A stretch of DNA of 64,000 nt from Cytophagales bacterium (GTDB lineage: Bacteria; Bacteroidota; Bacteroidia; Cytophagales; Thermoflexibacteraceae). Made by a program: the position numbers and the translations under genes. A model generated the notes under the pieces. The model did no database searches, was not told where the DNA came from, and saw only the letters and a list, made by a program, of their open reading frames with translations. The DNA lies in the NCBI GenBank assembly GCA_004294445.1, contig REAZ01000005.1, positions 86,479 through 150,478 on the forward strand, given 5' to 3'. Positions within the stretch are counted from its first letter, which is position 1. Each line of letters begins with the position of its first letter. This document shows, piece by piece, positions 53,911-62,675 of the stretch.

Positions 53911-53979
53911 GTTATTTTTGCCTCCTCCTATTCCCCAAAGGGGGAAATGATGTTTTGTATGCCCAAATTTACAAAAAAA

Positions 53980-55122
53980 CTACAGCATTTCTCTTAATTC
54001 TTTTACCAATTTTGTGATTTTGGCGGCGGCTATTTTCATTTCTTCCATAGTGCTGTACTTGCTTAGGCTGAAGCGAATAGATTGGAACGCCTGCCCGTCT
54101 GTAAGGTTGAGGGCTTTGAGTACGTGAGAAGGCTCTATTTTCATGGAGGTACAGGCAGAACCGTTGGAAACGGCTATGTCTTCGAGTCCTAAGATGGTGG
54201 CTTCGCTATCTGCTCCCTCAAAGCAAATATTAGTCGTGTTTGGCAGGCGGTTTTCCGTATTTCCGTTCACAAAAGTATGTTCTATTTTCAGCAATTCGCT
54301 TTCTAGAAAATCCCGCATTTCCGCTATTTGGGTAGCATTTTTCTCTATGCTTTTTTGTGCTATTTCGCAAGCCTGCCCTAAGCCTACGATTCCAAAAACG
54401 TTGAGTGTACCACTTCGCAAGCCTTTTTCGTGTCCGCCGCCATGCTGTAGGGGTGTGATGAGGGTGCGTAGTTGTGAGCGGACAAACAATGCGCCTATTC
54501 CTTTGGGTGCGTGAATCTTATGCCCTGAAAATGCCAAGAAATCTATATCAATTTCATTGGTATCTATCGGAATTTTGCCTACTGCTTGTGTAGCATCTGT
54601 GAAAAAGCACGCCCCTTTTTGGTGTGCCAAATCTGCAATTTCTTGGATAGGCTGTATCGTGCCTATTTCGTTGTTTGCGAGCATGATACAGACGAGCAAA
54701 GTATCTTCTCTGATGCTTTCTTTGACCAAAGTGAGGTCAAGCAAGCCATCTTTTTGTACGGGCAAATAAGTAACTTCATAGCCTATAGTTTCCATATAGG
54801 CGCAAGTATCTAAGACCGCAGTATGCTCTGTTTGCGCTGTAACAATATGTTTTTTTTCTTTTCCATCTTTGCCAAATGGATTTAAGCCTTTGATGATGAG
54901 GTTAATCGCTTCAGTAGCTCCAGAGGTAAAAATAATTTCATTGGCTTGGCAGCCCAATAGATTTGCGACCTGCACTCTTGCTTTTTTGACTGCTTCGTTA
55001 GCCGAAATACCAAATTTGTGCGTACTTGATGCATTGGCAAAATTTTCTGTCAGGAAGGGCATTGCGGCAGCTAATACGCTTTCATCTATTTTCGTTGTTG
55101 CGTTGTTATCTAAGTAAATCAT
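53980..55122 (-). CDS. Cysteine desulfurase (NifS/IscS family)
   Basis: About 380 residues. A PLP enzyme that removes sulfur from cysteine for iron-sulfur cluster or thionucleoside synthesis. MIYLDNNATTKIDESVL is the typical start, the PLP lysine is in FSGHKIHAPKGIGALF, the PLP-binding His region is TAQTEHTAVLDTC, and the catalytic Cys is in NGSACTSMKIEPSHVL. A longer frame starts upstream at 55245 but crosses the terminator and is not credible. No scaffold gene is adjacent. It follows the ExbD operon after a terminator. Confidence 0.93.
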   Translation of the reverse strand: MIYLDNNATTKIDESVLAAAMPFLTENFANASSTHKFGISANEAVKKARVQVANLLGCQANEIIFTSGATEAINLIIKGLNPFGKDGKEKKHIVTAQTEHTAVLDTCAYMETIGYEVTYLPVQKDGLLDLTLVKESIREDTLLVCIMLANNEIGTIQPIQEIADLAHQKGACFFTDATQAVGKIPIDTNEIDIDFLAFSGHKIHAPKGIGALFVRSQLRTLITPLQHGGGHEKGLRSGTLNVFGIVGLGQACEIAQKSIEKNATQIAEMRDFLESELLKIEHTFVNGNTENRLPNTTNICFEGADSEATILGLEDIAVSNGSACTSMKIEPSHVLKALNLTDGQAFQSIRFSLSKYSTMEEMKIAAAKITKLVKELREML

Positions 55123-55139
55123 AGAGCTAAGAAGTAAGC

Positions 55140-55172
55140 AAAAAAGCCTTTCTGCAATAGAAAGGCTTTTTT
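55140..55172 (-). terminator. Terminator after the ExbB/ExbD operon
   Basis: aaaaaagcctttc (55140-55152) pairs with gaaaggctttttt (55160-55172) with a 7-base loop. A and T runs on both sides make it work in either direction; it ends the exbD genes on the minus strand. Confidence 0.85.
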
Positions 55173-55214
55173 GTATTGAAATTGCGTAGGTAATAAAACC
55201 TAAAGAGAGGATAC

Positions 55215-55682
55215 CTACTCTACAATATCTGCAGCCTTGCCACAAGAATAATTGAGTTTGAGGGCATCAGCCTCACGCAACTGTTGTTTTATATCCGAAA
55301 CAATACCCATTTTAGTTTCCACATCTACCTTCAGAGAAACAGTGAGTTTATCTCTTTCTACTTCGTCTAATTTGTCTTTTTCTGTGTAAACAAAACGAGG
55401 AATATCTCTTGGTGCAATCAAAGCGTCATTTACCTGAATCCTTGGTTCCGTACCATACTTTCCTGTTTCGCGAGGCTTGCCTACGTATATGAAAGTTACC
55501 AAAGACTTTTTCTCCAATTTTTGTAATTGTGTTGCTTTTGGCACTTTGTTATTGATAAGCAAAGTAGTTTCTCTTAATACAGTAGTTACCATGAAAAAGA
55601 ACAACAACATGAACACAATATCAGGCAATGAAGCCGTAGAAATTGCTGGAGTAGAGTTTGATTTTTTCTTAAATTTTGACAT
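55215..55682 (-). CDS. ExbD/TolR-family biopolymer transport protein
   Basis: 155 residues with one N-terminal membrane helix (LPDIVFMLLFFFMVTTVL, about 19-36) containing the conserved Asp used for proton coupling. The periplasmic part has VSLKVDVETKMGIVSDIKQQ. It works with ExbB to energise TonB-dependent outer-membrane transport or a Tol-like function. It is the last gene of a four-gene operon and differs clearly from the neighbouring ExbD, so the pair may form a heteromer. Confidence 0.9.
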   Translation of the reverse strand: MSKFKKKSNSTPAISTASLPDIVFMLLFFFMVTTVLRETTLLINNKVPKATQLQKLEKKSLVTFIYVGKPRETGKYGTEPRIQVNDALIAPRDIPRFVYTEKDKLDEVERDKLTVSLKVDVETKMGIVSDIKQQLREADALKLNYSCGKAADIVE

Positions 55683-55709
55683 AAGTAATGTAAATTTAAA
55701 GTGAAAATT

Positions 55710-56276
55710 TTAGTTCCCTCCCACGTTAGTAGGCTCGGCTTCCGACAACTGATAAGGATATTTCAGTTTTGCGTCTTCTAACTTGGGGTCTTTTGCTGCT
55801 TTTTCGCCGCTATTTTCTATCTCCAAGTATTTCGCTACTGTAATTCCCATGTGATTCGCTCTAAGTTCATTATAGGCTTTCTTTAGCTCATCCATCACCG
55901 TAATATATACCTCATATTTAGTGCCTCTGTCGTGCTTCAAAGAAATTACCGCTTTATCAGGGCTTTCAGACAATTTATCGTCTTTGCCGTTATTTGTAAT
56001 GAACCTTTTCGCTTCCTCTTTAATGTCTTTGATGTTCATTAATTCCTCCTCTACTAAGAGTTGGTTATTAGAGTTTACCAAAACATTAAACACGTTTCTA
56101 TCTTTCAGCTTGATTTCGTCTTGTGCATCTGGTGGTCTCTTAGGGGGTAGCCTAAGGGTTAGACCTTTATCAGAGGCAATGGTAGTCGTTACCAAGAAGA
56201 AGATAAGTAACAAGAAGGCAATATCAGCCATTGAGCTGGCATTTACCTCTGGAACACCTCTTTTTCCTTTTGCCAT
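55710..56276 (-). CDS. ExbD/TolR-family biopolymer transport protein
   Basis: 188 residues. The N-terminus KGKRGVPEVNASSMADIAF leads into the single membrane helix with the conserved Asp (MADIAFLLLIFFLVTT, about 17-32), followed by a periplasmic domain that includes ISLKHDRGTKYEVYITVMDE. Partner of the ExbB protein encoded upstream. Two successive exbD genes are usual in Bacteroidota. It lies 27 bases before the second exbD and 9 bases after the small membrane protein gene. Confidence 0.92.
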   Translation of the reverse strand: MAKGKRGVPEVNASSMADIAFLLLIFFLVTTTIASDKGLTLRLPPKRPPDAQDEIKLKDRNVFNVLVNSNNQLLVEEELMNIKDIKEEAKRFITNNGKDDKLSESPDKAVISLKHDRGTKYEVYITVMDELKKAYNELRANHMGITVAKYLEIENSGEKAAKDPKLEDAKLKYPYQLSEAEPTNVGGN

Positions 56277-56285
56277 AACGTTATG

Positions 56286-56618
56286 TTATTTAAAAATTTT
56301 AATTACTTCGTTTGCCACAACCCCAATGATAGCACCTACAAACATGAGGTACATCATAATGAGAGAACCGCCTATCAACTTGGCAGTACCCGGCGTTACA
56401 CCATAAGTAGCTGCTGCTTTTGGATTTGTAATTTCGTCGCTTGATAACACATAAGAAACAAAAAACAAAATAAGTAAAGCTGCTACCGATATACCTACAC
56501 CAATCAAACTCTTTGGGTCGCCAAGAGAATATACTACAGGAAGCACTACAGCCGCCGCTATCGCTACTATTACCAGTAGGTAACTAACATAAAGCCCAAT
56601 ATCAATTGCTATTTCCAT
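56286..56618 (-). CDS. Small membrane protein between ExbB and ExbD
   Basis: 110 residues with three hydrophobic segments (about 8-32, 38-58 and 82-105). The sequence includes YLLVIVAIAAAVVLPVVY and LIGGSLIMMYLMFVGAIIGV. It is embedded in the ExbB/ExbD operon, so it probably takes part in the same proton-driven complex. The family is uncharacterised, though small membrane proteins at this position are common in Bacteroidota. Confidence 0.8.
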   Translation of the reverse strand: MEIAIDIGLYVSYLLVIVAIAAAVVLPVVYSLGDPKSLIGVGISVAALLILFFVSYVLSSDEITNPKAAATYGVTPGTAKLIGGSLIMMYLMFVGAIIGVVANEVIKIFK

Positions 56619-56661
56619 AAATGAAATATCTTAATTATAGGTTAGATTAATTTTTTTAAGA

Positions 56662-57474
56662 TTACCCTTTTTTCACTTTGTGTTTTACCAAGATGTCAAT
56701 CACAGAGATAGAAGCATCTTCCATCTGATTTACGATAGCGTCAATCTTAGACACACAATAGTTGTAAAGGACTTGCAAAATAATCGCAACAATCAGACCC
56801 GCAACCGTAGTCAAAAGGGCAACTTTGATACCACCCGCAACCAATGAAGGAGAAATATCTCCCGCCGCTTCGATAGTATCGAACGCTTGAATCATACCTA
56901 CAACCGTACCCAAGAAACCAAGCATAGGCGCAAGTGCGATAAACAATGAAATCCAAACTAAGCCTCTTTCTAACTTGCCCATTTCTACTGAACCGTAAGA
57001 TACGATTGATTTCTCCACCATATCAATACCTTCAGAGTAGCGCAATAAGCCTTGCGTAAAAATGGAAGCAACAGGTCCTTTGGTAGCAGCAGTAGCCTCA
57101 CGAGCCGCCTCAATGCCACCATTATCCAATGCGCTTTCTACATTTTTCAACAACTTGCCAGTGTTAGTAGTTGCTAAGTTTAACGTAATAACTCTCTCGA
57201 TAGCGATAGCCAAACCTAAGATTAAGCAAATCAATACGGGAGTCATCCAAATAGGATCACCTTCGATGAATTTTTCTTTCAACACTTGGTGGAAAGTTTT
57301 TTCTTCAGCAGGTGCAGCCTCTTCGGTCGCAGTCGCAGTAACAGGGGTCTCGGTTGTTGTTGCCGCCGAATCTGTAGTTCCACCTGTAGCAGTGGAATCT
57401 TGTGCGAAAATATTTACGTTGAGTGAAAAGGTGATAACACCAACAAATACGAGTAGTTTGAACACTTTTTTCAT
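56662..57474 (-). CDS. MotA/TolQ/ExbB proton-channel protein
   Basis: 270 residues. An N-terminal signal-like hydrophobic segment and an Ala/Thr/Glu-rich linker (about 25-62) precede the TolQ/ExbB fold: first helix MTPVLICLILGLAIAIERV, and the two conserved helices in FIALAPMLGFLGTVVGMIQA and VAGGIKVALLTTVAGLIVAI. It forms the inner-membrane proton channel with the two ExbD proteins. First gene of the operon. Its products could energise receptors such as the thiamine-type receptor at 11754. Confidence 0.92.
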   Translation of the reverse strand: MKKVFKLLVFVGVITFSLNVNIFAQDSTATGGTTDSAATTTETPVTATATEEAAPAEEKTFHQVLKEKFIEGDPIWMTPVLICLILGLAIAIERVITLNLATTNTGKLLKNVESALDNGGIEAAREATAATKGPVASIFTQGLLRYSEGIDMVEKSIVSYGSVEMGKLERGLVWISLFIALAPMLGFLGTVVGMIQAFDTIEAAGDISPSLVAGGIKVALLTTVAGLIVAIILQVLYNYCVSKIDAIVNQMEDASISVIDILVKHKVKKG

Positions 57475-57585
57475 AATTAATTACAATTAATTAATAGATT
57501 AATAGAGTTTTAAGTTTAACAGATTGAATTTTAAAGAAGTTTGATTATAAAATATTAGGTCAAATACTATGTTTAAATTGCGCTG

Positions 57586-57672
57586 CGGAGAAGGAGGGAT
57601 TCGAACCCTCGGTACCCTTTCGAGTACACCCGCTTTCCAGGCGAGCACCATAAACCACTCGGCCACCTCTCC
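57586..57672 (-). tRNA. tRNA-Ser (anticodon GGA)
   Basis: The minus strand folds into a class II tRNA: acceptor arm GGAGAGG with CTTCTCC, D arm TGGCCGAGTGG, anticodon loop CTGGAAA (GGA) on a GCCTGGAAAGC stem-loop, a long variable arm (ACTCGAAAGGGTACCGAG region) and TTCGAATCC in the T arm. The discriminator is G, as in serine tRNAs. CCA is not encoded. Confidence 0.97.
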
Positions 57673-58012
57673 TCTCTCTTAGCTAAATACAAATAAATTA
57701 ATAAAATTACCGTTTTGCAAATTTAATCAAATTTATTTGTTTAGTTACCTACCAACAAGTATTTTTTAGTAAATTATGGAGGCGTGAAAAATGAATTTTG
57801 AACACATTTTTCCTACCAATAATAATTATTACTTGATTCGGACTCCAAGATTAAAACGATTTTCGCAATTATCAAAATATTTTTTTAAAAAAATAGGTAT
57901 TTACTTCAAATAGTATCGAGTAAGTCATTATTTGGGAGAAATATAGTAGTTTTGTGTTACATTATGCAAAAAGTACTCAACATGAATATCTGAAATTATA
58001 ACCCCCTTTGCA
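57673..58012. other. 340-base AT-rich gap
   Basis: No gene is seen. A -7-like TAGTTTTG lies at 57947-57954 about 60 bases before the next ATG, without a well-spaced TTG. No repeat matches elsewhere in the window were found. Confidence 0.4.
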
Positions 58013-58723
58013 ATGATGAAAGTGATAGATTTAAAACTAAAAATAAACGCTCCTTGGAAGCGGCTGCTTAGTCTGCCTATCGGGGTATGCTTTAGCCTAA
58101 CCCTACTACTTACTTCTTCGGTGCAATACGTGCCGACCACAAATTGCGACCAGAAGTTTACTTTTTTCTTCAAGCTACAGTATGATGATGTGTTTTGGAT
58201 TGGAGAAGATCTTTTCGGCGAGTGTGGGCAGTCCAATCTGATACAAGTTTTTTTGCGAGGCGATAAACCATCAGGAAAAAAAATAGAGTTAGACCAGTTT
58301 GAAAGGTGGGAATGGATAGACCATGCAAAAAAAGCAATGAAAACAGAAGTTTGCTACCCCCTCAAATTGGATAGCAAACAAGAAATAGATGATGAGGTGC
58401 TTGGTATCAAACTTCGTTCGCCAAAGCATAACAATAGGGCTATGAACCAGTTTGAGGAGGAATTTGCCGAAAATTGCGCCCGACAGTGGAATCAGAAAAT
58501 GAAAACTGATGGAATCGATGAGCCTATTGTCGATTGGGATACGGAGTTGGAATTGGCGTATTATCATGCTGATGGACTTTATTTTAATTATCAGATAGAA
58601 AAAGCCTTTGTATTTCCAGAAAGTAGTTATTTGCTCATTATGACCAAGCAAGCACAACGCTGTGCGGGAGGAGATACAATGGACGGATTTATGATTTTCA
58701 AATTCAAGTCTTTGAAAAAATAG
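58013..58723 (+). CDS. Exported protein of unknown function
   Basis: 236 residues with an N-terminal hydrophobic segment (LLSLPIGVCFSLTLLLTSSV, about 18-37) that could be a signal peptide or anchor. The rest is soluble and acidic, with several Cys (NCDQKF, FGECGQ, EVCYPL, ENCARQW, AQRCAGGDT) that may form disulfides outside the cytoplasm. Two adjacent ATGs (58013, 58016) are possible. The family is not recognised. It is not obviously linked to the carotenoid gene downstream (90-base gap). Confidence 0.65.
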   Translation: MMKVIDLKLKINAPWKRLLSLPIGVCFSLTLLLTSSVQYVPTTNCDQKFTFFFKLQYDDVFWIGEDLFGECGQSNLIQVFLRGDKPSGKKIELDQFERWEWIDHAKKAMKTEVCYPLKLDSKQEIDDEVLGIKLRSPKHNNRAMNQFEEEFAENCARQWNQKMKTDGIDEPIVDWDTELELAYYHADGLYFNYQIEKAFVFPESSYLLIMTKQAQRCAGGDTMDGFMIFKFKSLKK

Positions 58724-58813
58724 CTTTTCTGTTTTGTATCTTCGCCAGCAAAACAACTTTCTATTCATTTCTGTTATAGCAAAAAAAATTGACAGCACTT
58801 ATCTAATATTTTA

Positions 58814-60289
58814 ATGAGTAAAAAAGTAATAGTAATTGGGGCGGGCTTTGCAGGGATTGCCGCCGCAACTAATTTGGCAGCCAAAGGATATGACGTTACA
58901 GTCTTGGAAAAGCATGAGATAGCGGGAGGCAGGGCAAGAATTTTTAAGGCAGAAGGATTTACCTACGACATGGGACCGAGCTGGTACTGGATGCCCGACG
59001 TATTTGAGGCATATTTTGAGAAATTTGGCAAAAAAACTACAGATTATTACGACTTGGTGCGGATTAGCCCTTCCTATAGGGTAGCTTTTGGAGAAAATGA
59101 CTTTTTGGACGTGCCAGCCGAAATGCCCGCTTTCAAGGCGATGCTCGAATCTTTGGAAAAAGGAAGTGCGGCACAGTTAGACCTATTTTTGGAGCAAGCC
59201 GCCTACAAATACAAGGTGGGCATCAAAGATTTGGTTTATAAACCAAGCCGCTCTATTTTCGAGTTTGCCGATATACGTTTGCTGCTTGCCCTCTTTCGCA
59301 TGGACGTTTTTACCTCTATTCACAAGCACGTTAGGCGTTTTTTTAAGCATCCGAAAATTATCCAACTCATGGAATTTCCTATTTTGTTTTTGGGTGCGCT
59401 CCCCGAAAATACGCCCGCACTTTATAGCCTTATGAACTACGCCGACATCAGCTTAGGGACGTGGTATCCGATGGGCGGAATGCACAAGGTCATAGAAGGA
59501 ATGGTGAAATTAGCCGAAGAAAAAGGGGTGAAATTTCTCTATAATCAAGAGGTAAAAAGCATAGAAGTTGCTAACAACGAAGCAAAACAAATCTTCACAC
59601 AGCAGGGAAATTTTCAGGCAGATATTTTGGTAGCAGGTGCAGACTATCATCATGTAGAAACAAAGCTACTGCCGCAACAGTATCGCTCTTACACAGATGA
59701 GTATTGGAACTCACGCACGCTTGCTCCCTCATGCCTTATTTTTTATCTGGGTCTGAGCAAAAAACTCCCAAATTCGCTGCATCACACTCTATTTTTTGAC
59801 GTGGATTTCATGCAGCACGCCAAAGAAATCTATACGAATCCCAAATGGCCTTCAGACCCGCTATTCTATGTTTCTGTTCCCTCAAAAACGGACAGCACCA
59901 TAGCTCCCGAAGGCTGCGAAAATGTATTTATTTTGATTCCTGTGGCGCATACTTTGGAAGATAGCGAACAAATCAGAGAAAAATATTACAATATAGTGAT
60001 GGATAGGTTCGAAAAACTTACTAAGCAAAATATCAGAGAATCAGTAGTTTACAAACGTTCGTATGCACACAGAGATTTTATGACTGACTATCACGCCTTC
60101 AAGGGCAATGCCTATGGCTTGGCAAATACACTGATGCAAACAGCGATTTTGAAGCCCTCTTTGAAAAGCAAGAAAGTAAAAAACTTGTTTTACACAGGGC
60201 AACTCACCGTACCAGGACCGGGTGTGCCTCCTTCGCTGATTTCGGGGCAGGTAGTTGCCAAAGAAATAATGAAAGAGTACAAAATTTAA
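58814..60289 (+). CDS. crtI: Phytoene desaturase-type carotenoid oxidoreductase
   Basis: A 491-residue FAD enzyme of the CrtI family. It has the dinucleotide-binding motif VIVIGAGFAGIAAATNLA (5-22), then EKHEIAGGRARIF and FTYDMGPSWYWMPDVF, and the C-terminal family signature GPGVPPSLISGQVVAKEI. It introduces double bonds into phytoene to give lycopene-type carotenoids at the membrane; related enzymes act on other carotenes. No crtB or crtY gene is next to it. The DUF1684 and esterase genes follow at 11 and 4 bases, so the three are probably cotranscribed. Confidence 0.9.
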   Translation: MSKKVIVIGAGFAGIAAATNLAAKGYDVTVLEKHEIAGGRARIFKAEGFTYDMGPSWYWMPDVFEAYFEKFGKKTTDYYDLVRISPSYRVAFGENDFLDVPAEMPAFKAMLESLEKGSAAQLDLFLEQAAYKYKVGIKDLVYKPSRSIFEFADIRLLLALFRMDVFTSIHKHVRRFFKHPKIIQLMEFPILFLGALPENTPALYSLMNYADISLGTWYPMGGMHKVIEGMVKLAEEKGVKFLYNQEVKSIEVANNEAKQIFTQQGNFQADILVAGADYHHVETKLLPQQYRSYTDEYWNSRTLAPSCLIFYLGLSKKLPNSLHHTLFFDVDFMQHAKEIYTNPKWPSDPLFYVSVPSKTDSTIAPEGCENVFILIPVAHTLEDSEQIREKYYNIVMDRFEKLTKQNIRESVVYKRSYAHRDFMTDYHAFKGNAYGLANTLMQTAILKPSLKSKKVKNLFYTGQLTVPGPGVPPSLISGQVVAKEIMKEYKI

Positions 60290-60300
60290 GCAAAAGTAAA

Positions 60301-60921
60301 ATGAGTAATAGAATTATTTACAGCATGATTGCAGCCTTTGTTTTTGCCATCATTGCCTATAATTTGAGCGAAATGGGCGGCGAAAGTGAAGTTTATCAAC
60401 AAGAAATTAGAGAGGAAAGGCTGCAAAAAGACCGAGATTTCAAAGAAGATGAAAGAATATCGCCGCTTACGTCTTCGGAACGGAGTGCCTTTATTAAACT
60501 CAATTATTTTGAGCCAAGTATTGCCTATAAGGTAGAAGCTGATTTAGAAGTGCTTAACGAGGACAGCCTAATAAGCATGATTACTACTACGGGGGAAAAG
60601 CAAAAATATGTTCGCTATGCGTTTGCCCATTTTATTTTGCAAAGCCAAAAACTACGCCTAACTATCTATAAATCAATGGATAGATTGAGTAAGGGAATGT
60701 TGTTTTTACCATTCACAGACCTCACAAACGGCAAGGAAACCTACGGTGCGGGTAGGTATGTGGAAATCAAAAACACGAATGGAATTAGCATGACTATCGA
60801 TTTTAACAAAGCATACAATCCATATTGTGCTTATAATGAAACATATAGCTGCCCTATTCCTCCAAAGGAAAATCAGTTAGGCATTAGTATATTGGCGGGC
60901 GAAAAAAAATATAAAAACTGA
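60301..60921 (+). CDS. DUF1684 protein
   Basis: 206 residues with an N-terminal membrane anchor (IIYSMIAAFVFAIIAYNL). The DUF1684 signature is clear: FTDLTNGKETYGAGRYVEI, IDFNKAYNPYCAYNETYSCP and IPPKENQLGISILAGE. The function of the family is unknown. It sits between crtI and a CE2-like esterase in what looks like one transcript. Confidence 0.88.
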   Translation: MSNRIIYSMIAAFVFAIIAYNLSEMGGESEVYQQEIREERLQKDRDFKEDERISPLTSSERSAFIKLNYFEPSIAYKVEADLEVLNEDSLISMITTTGEKQKYVRYAFAHFILQSQKLRLTIYKSMDRLSKGMLFLPFTDLTNGKETYGAGRYVEIKNTNGISMTIDFNKAYNPYCAYNETYSCPIPPKENQLGISILAGEKKYKN

Positions 60922-60925
60922 GAAA

Positions 60926-62041
60926 ATGAATAAAAATTATATCATTATATCGATTGGTTTTATCTCTACTTGCTTCTGGGGTTTTACTTTCCTAAGGCAA
61001 GACAACACACAGACTATTTCGGCAGATAATGCCAAAATACAATACACAGGCAGGTTCGATTTCGCAAACCCGAAGCAACCCAAATTTGCATGGACTGGCT
61101 CGCAGATTACTTTTACTTTCGAGGGTACTTTTTGTAACCTTCTGATGAATAATTTTTCGGAAGGAAATGACAAAACAGGAAAGCCAAATGTAAATTATTT
61201 TAATATTTTGATTAACAATAAGTTAGTAAGTGTGCTAAAAGTAGAAAATGGTAAAAATTTCTATGAATTAGCCAAAGACCTACCCAAAGGAAAATATACA
61301 GTGCATATTTTTAAGAGAACAGAAGCCTCTGTTGGGATTTGCGAATTTATTGGTTTTCAGATAGATAAAAATGGAAAAGTAATGGACTCACCCAAAAAAC
61401 CAAAACGAAAAGTAGAGTTTATTGGCGACTCTATTACCTGCGGCTACGGCAACGAAGGAGATAAAAAAGAATGCCCTTTTACACCCGAAACCGAAAACGG
61501 TATGATGAGCTATGCGGCTATTATGGCACAGAGCGTAGATGCAGAATATGTAACTACTTGTTATTCAGGGCGCGGCGTGATTCAAAACTATGACAAAAGC
61601 AAGCAAGGAACTATGCCCGAACTTTATGATTTGGTATATCCTCAGGCAAACTCCCCCCAGTGGAAATTTGATAGCGGAACGCCCGATGCAGTTTTCATAA
61701 ACTTAGGCACAAACGATTTTGCCCATGAAATCCCCGACTCTACTTCCTTCGTTCTTAGCTATAACTCATTGATAAATAAGATTGTAACGAACTATCCAAA
61801 AGCAAAAGTTTTTTGCTTGGCAGGCTCGATGATGGGGGGCGAAAAACTAAAAACTATCAAAAATTACCTTCAGCAAACAGTGAGCTATCAGCATAAGAAA
61901 GGCAATACGAAAGTCTATTTTTTTGAAATGAGCAGTCAGGGAAAACTTGGCTACGGTTGCGATTGGCATCCTAACGTAGCTCAAAATCAACAAAATGCGA
62001 AAGAATTAATCGCTTTTGTAAAAGAAAAAATGAAGTGGTAA
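60926..62041 (+). CDS. CE2-like SGNH/GDSL esterase
   Basis: 371 residues. A hydrophobic N-terminus (YIIISIGFISTCFWGF) is a likely signal peptide. An N-terminal jelly-roll domain (IQYTGRFDF...FAWTGSQITFTFEGT, about 38-140) precedes the SGNH hydrolase domain with block I FIGDSITCGYGNEG (catalytic Ser in GDSI), block III LGTNDF and the catalytic Asp-His in CDWHPN. This domain order is that of carbohydrate esterase family 2, acetyl esterases on polysaccharides. It is the last gene after crtI and DUF1684, 4 bases downstream. Confidence 0.87.
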   Translation: MNKNYIIISIGFISTCFWGFTFLRQDNTQTISADNAKIQYTGRFDFANPKQPKFAWTGSQITFTFEGTFCNLLMNNFSEGNDKTGKPNVNYFNILINNKLVSVLKVENGKNFYELAKDLPKGKYTVHIFKRTEASVGICEFIGFQIDKNGKVMDSPKKPKRKVEFIGDSITCGYGNEGDKKECPFTPETENGMMSYAAIMAQSVDAEYVTTCYSGRGVIQNYDKSKQGTMPELYDLVYPQANSPQWKFDSGTPDAVFINLGTNDFAHEIPDSTSFVLSYNSLINKIVTNYPKAKVFCLAGSMMGGEKLKTIKNYLQQTVSYQHKKGNTKVYFFEMSSQGKLGYGCDWHPNVAQNQQNAKELIAFVKEKMKW

Positions 62042-62048
62042 TAGGCTT

Positions 62049-62180
62049 TTACTCCTTCATTACAAACTCATCTAAGTTTAGGATTGCATTGGCTACTACG
62101 GTCAGTGCTGCTTTTTGTTTGTTTTGAGGCGTATTTTTGAGTTTGTTATCACCTAATATTTTAGCAATTTCATCGGGTTT
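62049..62180 (-). pseudogene. C-terminal fragment of a DUF1553-type gene
   Basis: 44 in-frame codons ending in a stop read KPDEIAKILGDNKLKNTPQN, then KQKAALTVVANAILNLDEFV and MKE. This looks like the end of DUF1553/PSD1-type proteins (cytochrome-associated, found in Planctomycetes and Bacteroidota). An in-frame stop lies just upstream (62181-62183) and the rest of the gene is missing. It abuts the palindrome at 62189-62209, which may mark the break. Confidence 0.65.
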
Positions 62181-62188
62181 TTACACCG

Positions 62189-62209
62189 TTGTCAGTGTCT
62201 CACTGACAA
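62189..62209. repeat. Perfect palindrome ttgtcagtg-tct-cactgacaa
   Basis: A 9-base perfect stem with a 3-base loop, right beside the truncated DUF1553 fragment. Its edge ccgttgtcagtgtctc resembles the complement of the duplicated unit in the helicase-nuclease gene (ccgttgtctgtgtccc), so both may belong to one family of small dispersed repeats. Confidence 0.7.
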
Positions 62210-62336
62210 ATTTTGCTATGAAAAAACCATTTCTTTTACTACGAAGCACCAACAGAAATACTACAAAAACGATATTAGTTTTGTTATTAGTCAAAAAAGA
62301 CTACTAAAAAGCAAAACTATATCAGTAATTTATGTA

Positions 62337-62464
62337 ATTAGTTAAGCAAAAAAATAAATTAGTTTGTTTTTGAAGTCGCCTTGTTTGGAAAAAAAGGCAG
62401 TTAGTTTCATTTTTTGCTCAATTAGTTAGGTAAAAAATCAAACAAGTAGTATTTTAAGGTCGCT
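62337..62464. repeat. Degenerate repeats in a gene-free stretch (62042-62675)
   Basis: aattagttaagcaaaaaaat... (from 62337) and aattagttaggtaaaaaatc... (from 62420) are imperfect copies of a unit of about 45 bases ending in tgaagtcgcc / aaggtcgct; a weaker third end (ttttgaagtaccc) follows near 62494. Beyond these, the DUF1553 fragment and the palindrome, the 634-base gap holds no gene I can support. Confidence 0.55.
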
Positions 62465-62617
62465 AATTTCTATTTTTTACTATTCAAGTTCTGTTTTGAA
62501 GTACCCCCACCCCCTTAAAAGCTAAACTAATTCACCCTTTGTCATAGCGTTAAAACGATTTTCTCTACCCCGTTACACAAATTGGAGATTTGCTCGCTAA
62601 ATTTCTTAGATATGTTG

Positions 62618-62664
62618 GTCGGCACTCCGCTTCGTTTAAGTCTAAGCAACACCTATATACTTCG
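62618..62664. repeat. 47-base direct repeat, left copy
   Basis: It matches 63222-63268 at about 40 of 47 positions, with the shared run actccgcttcgtttaagtct and a similar end tatatact(c/t)cg. The two copies flank the 168-residue gene in the same orientation. Confidence 0.85.
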
Positions 62665-62675
62665 TGGGGTAGCTC

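Noticed and set aside
53928..53950. Hairpin attccccaaagggggaaat as a notable element
   Set aside because: Short, with a bulge and no clear role; such CCCC/GGGG snippets are common between genes in this phylum.
62219..62308. Short frame MKKPFLLLRS... in the 62 kb gap
   Set aside because: Only 29 codons, no promoter and no conserved pattern; not supported as a gene.
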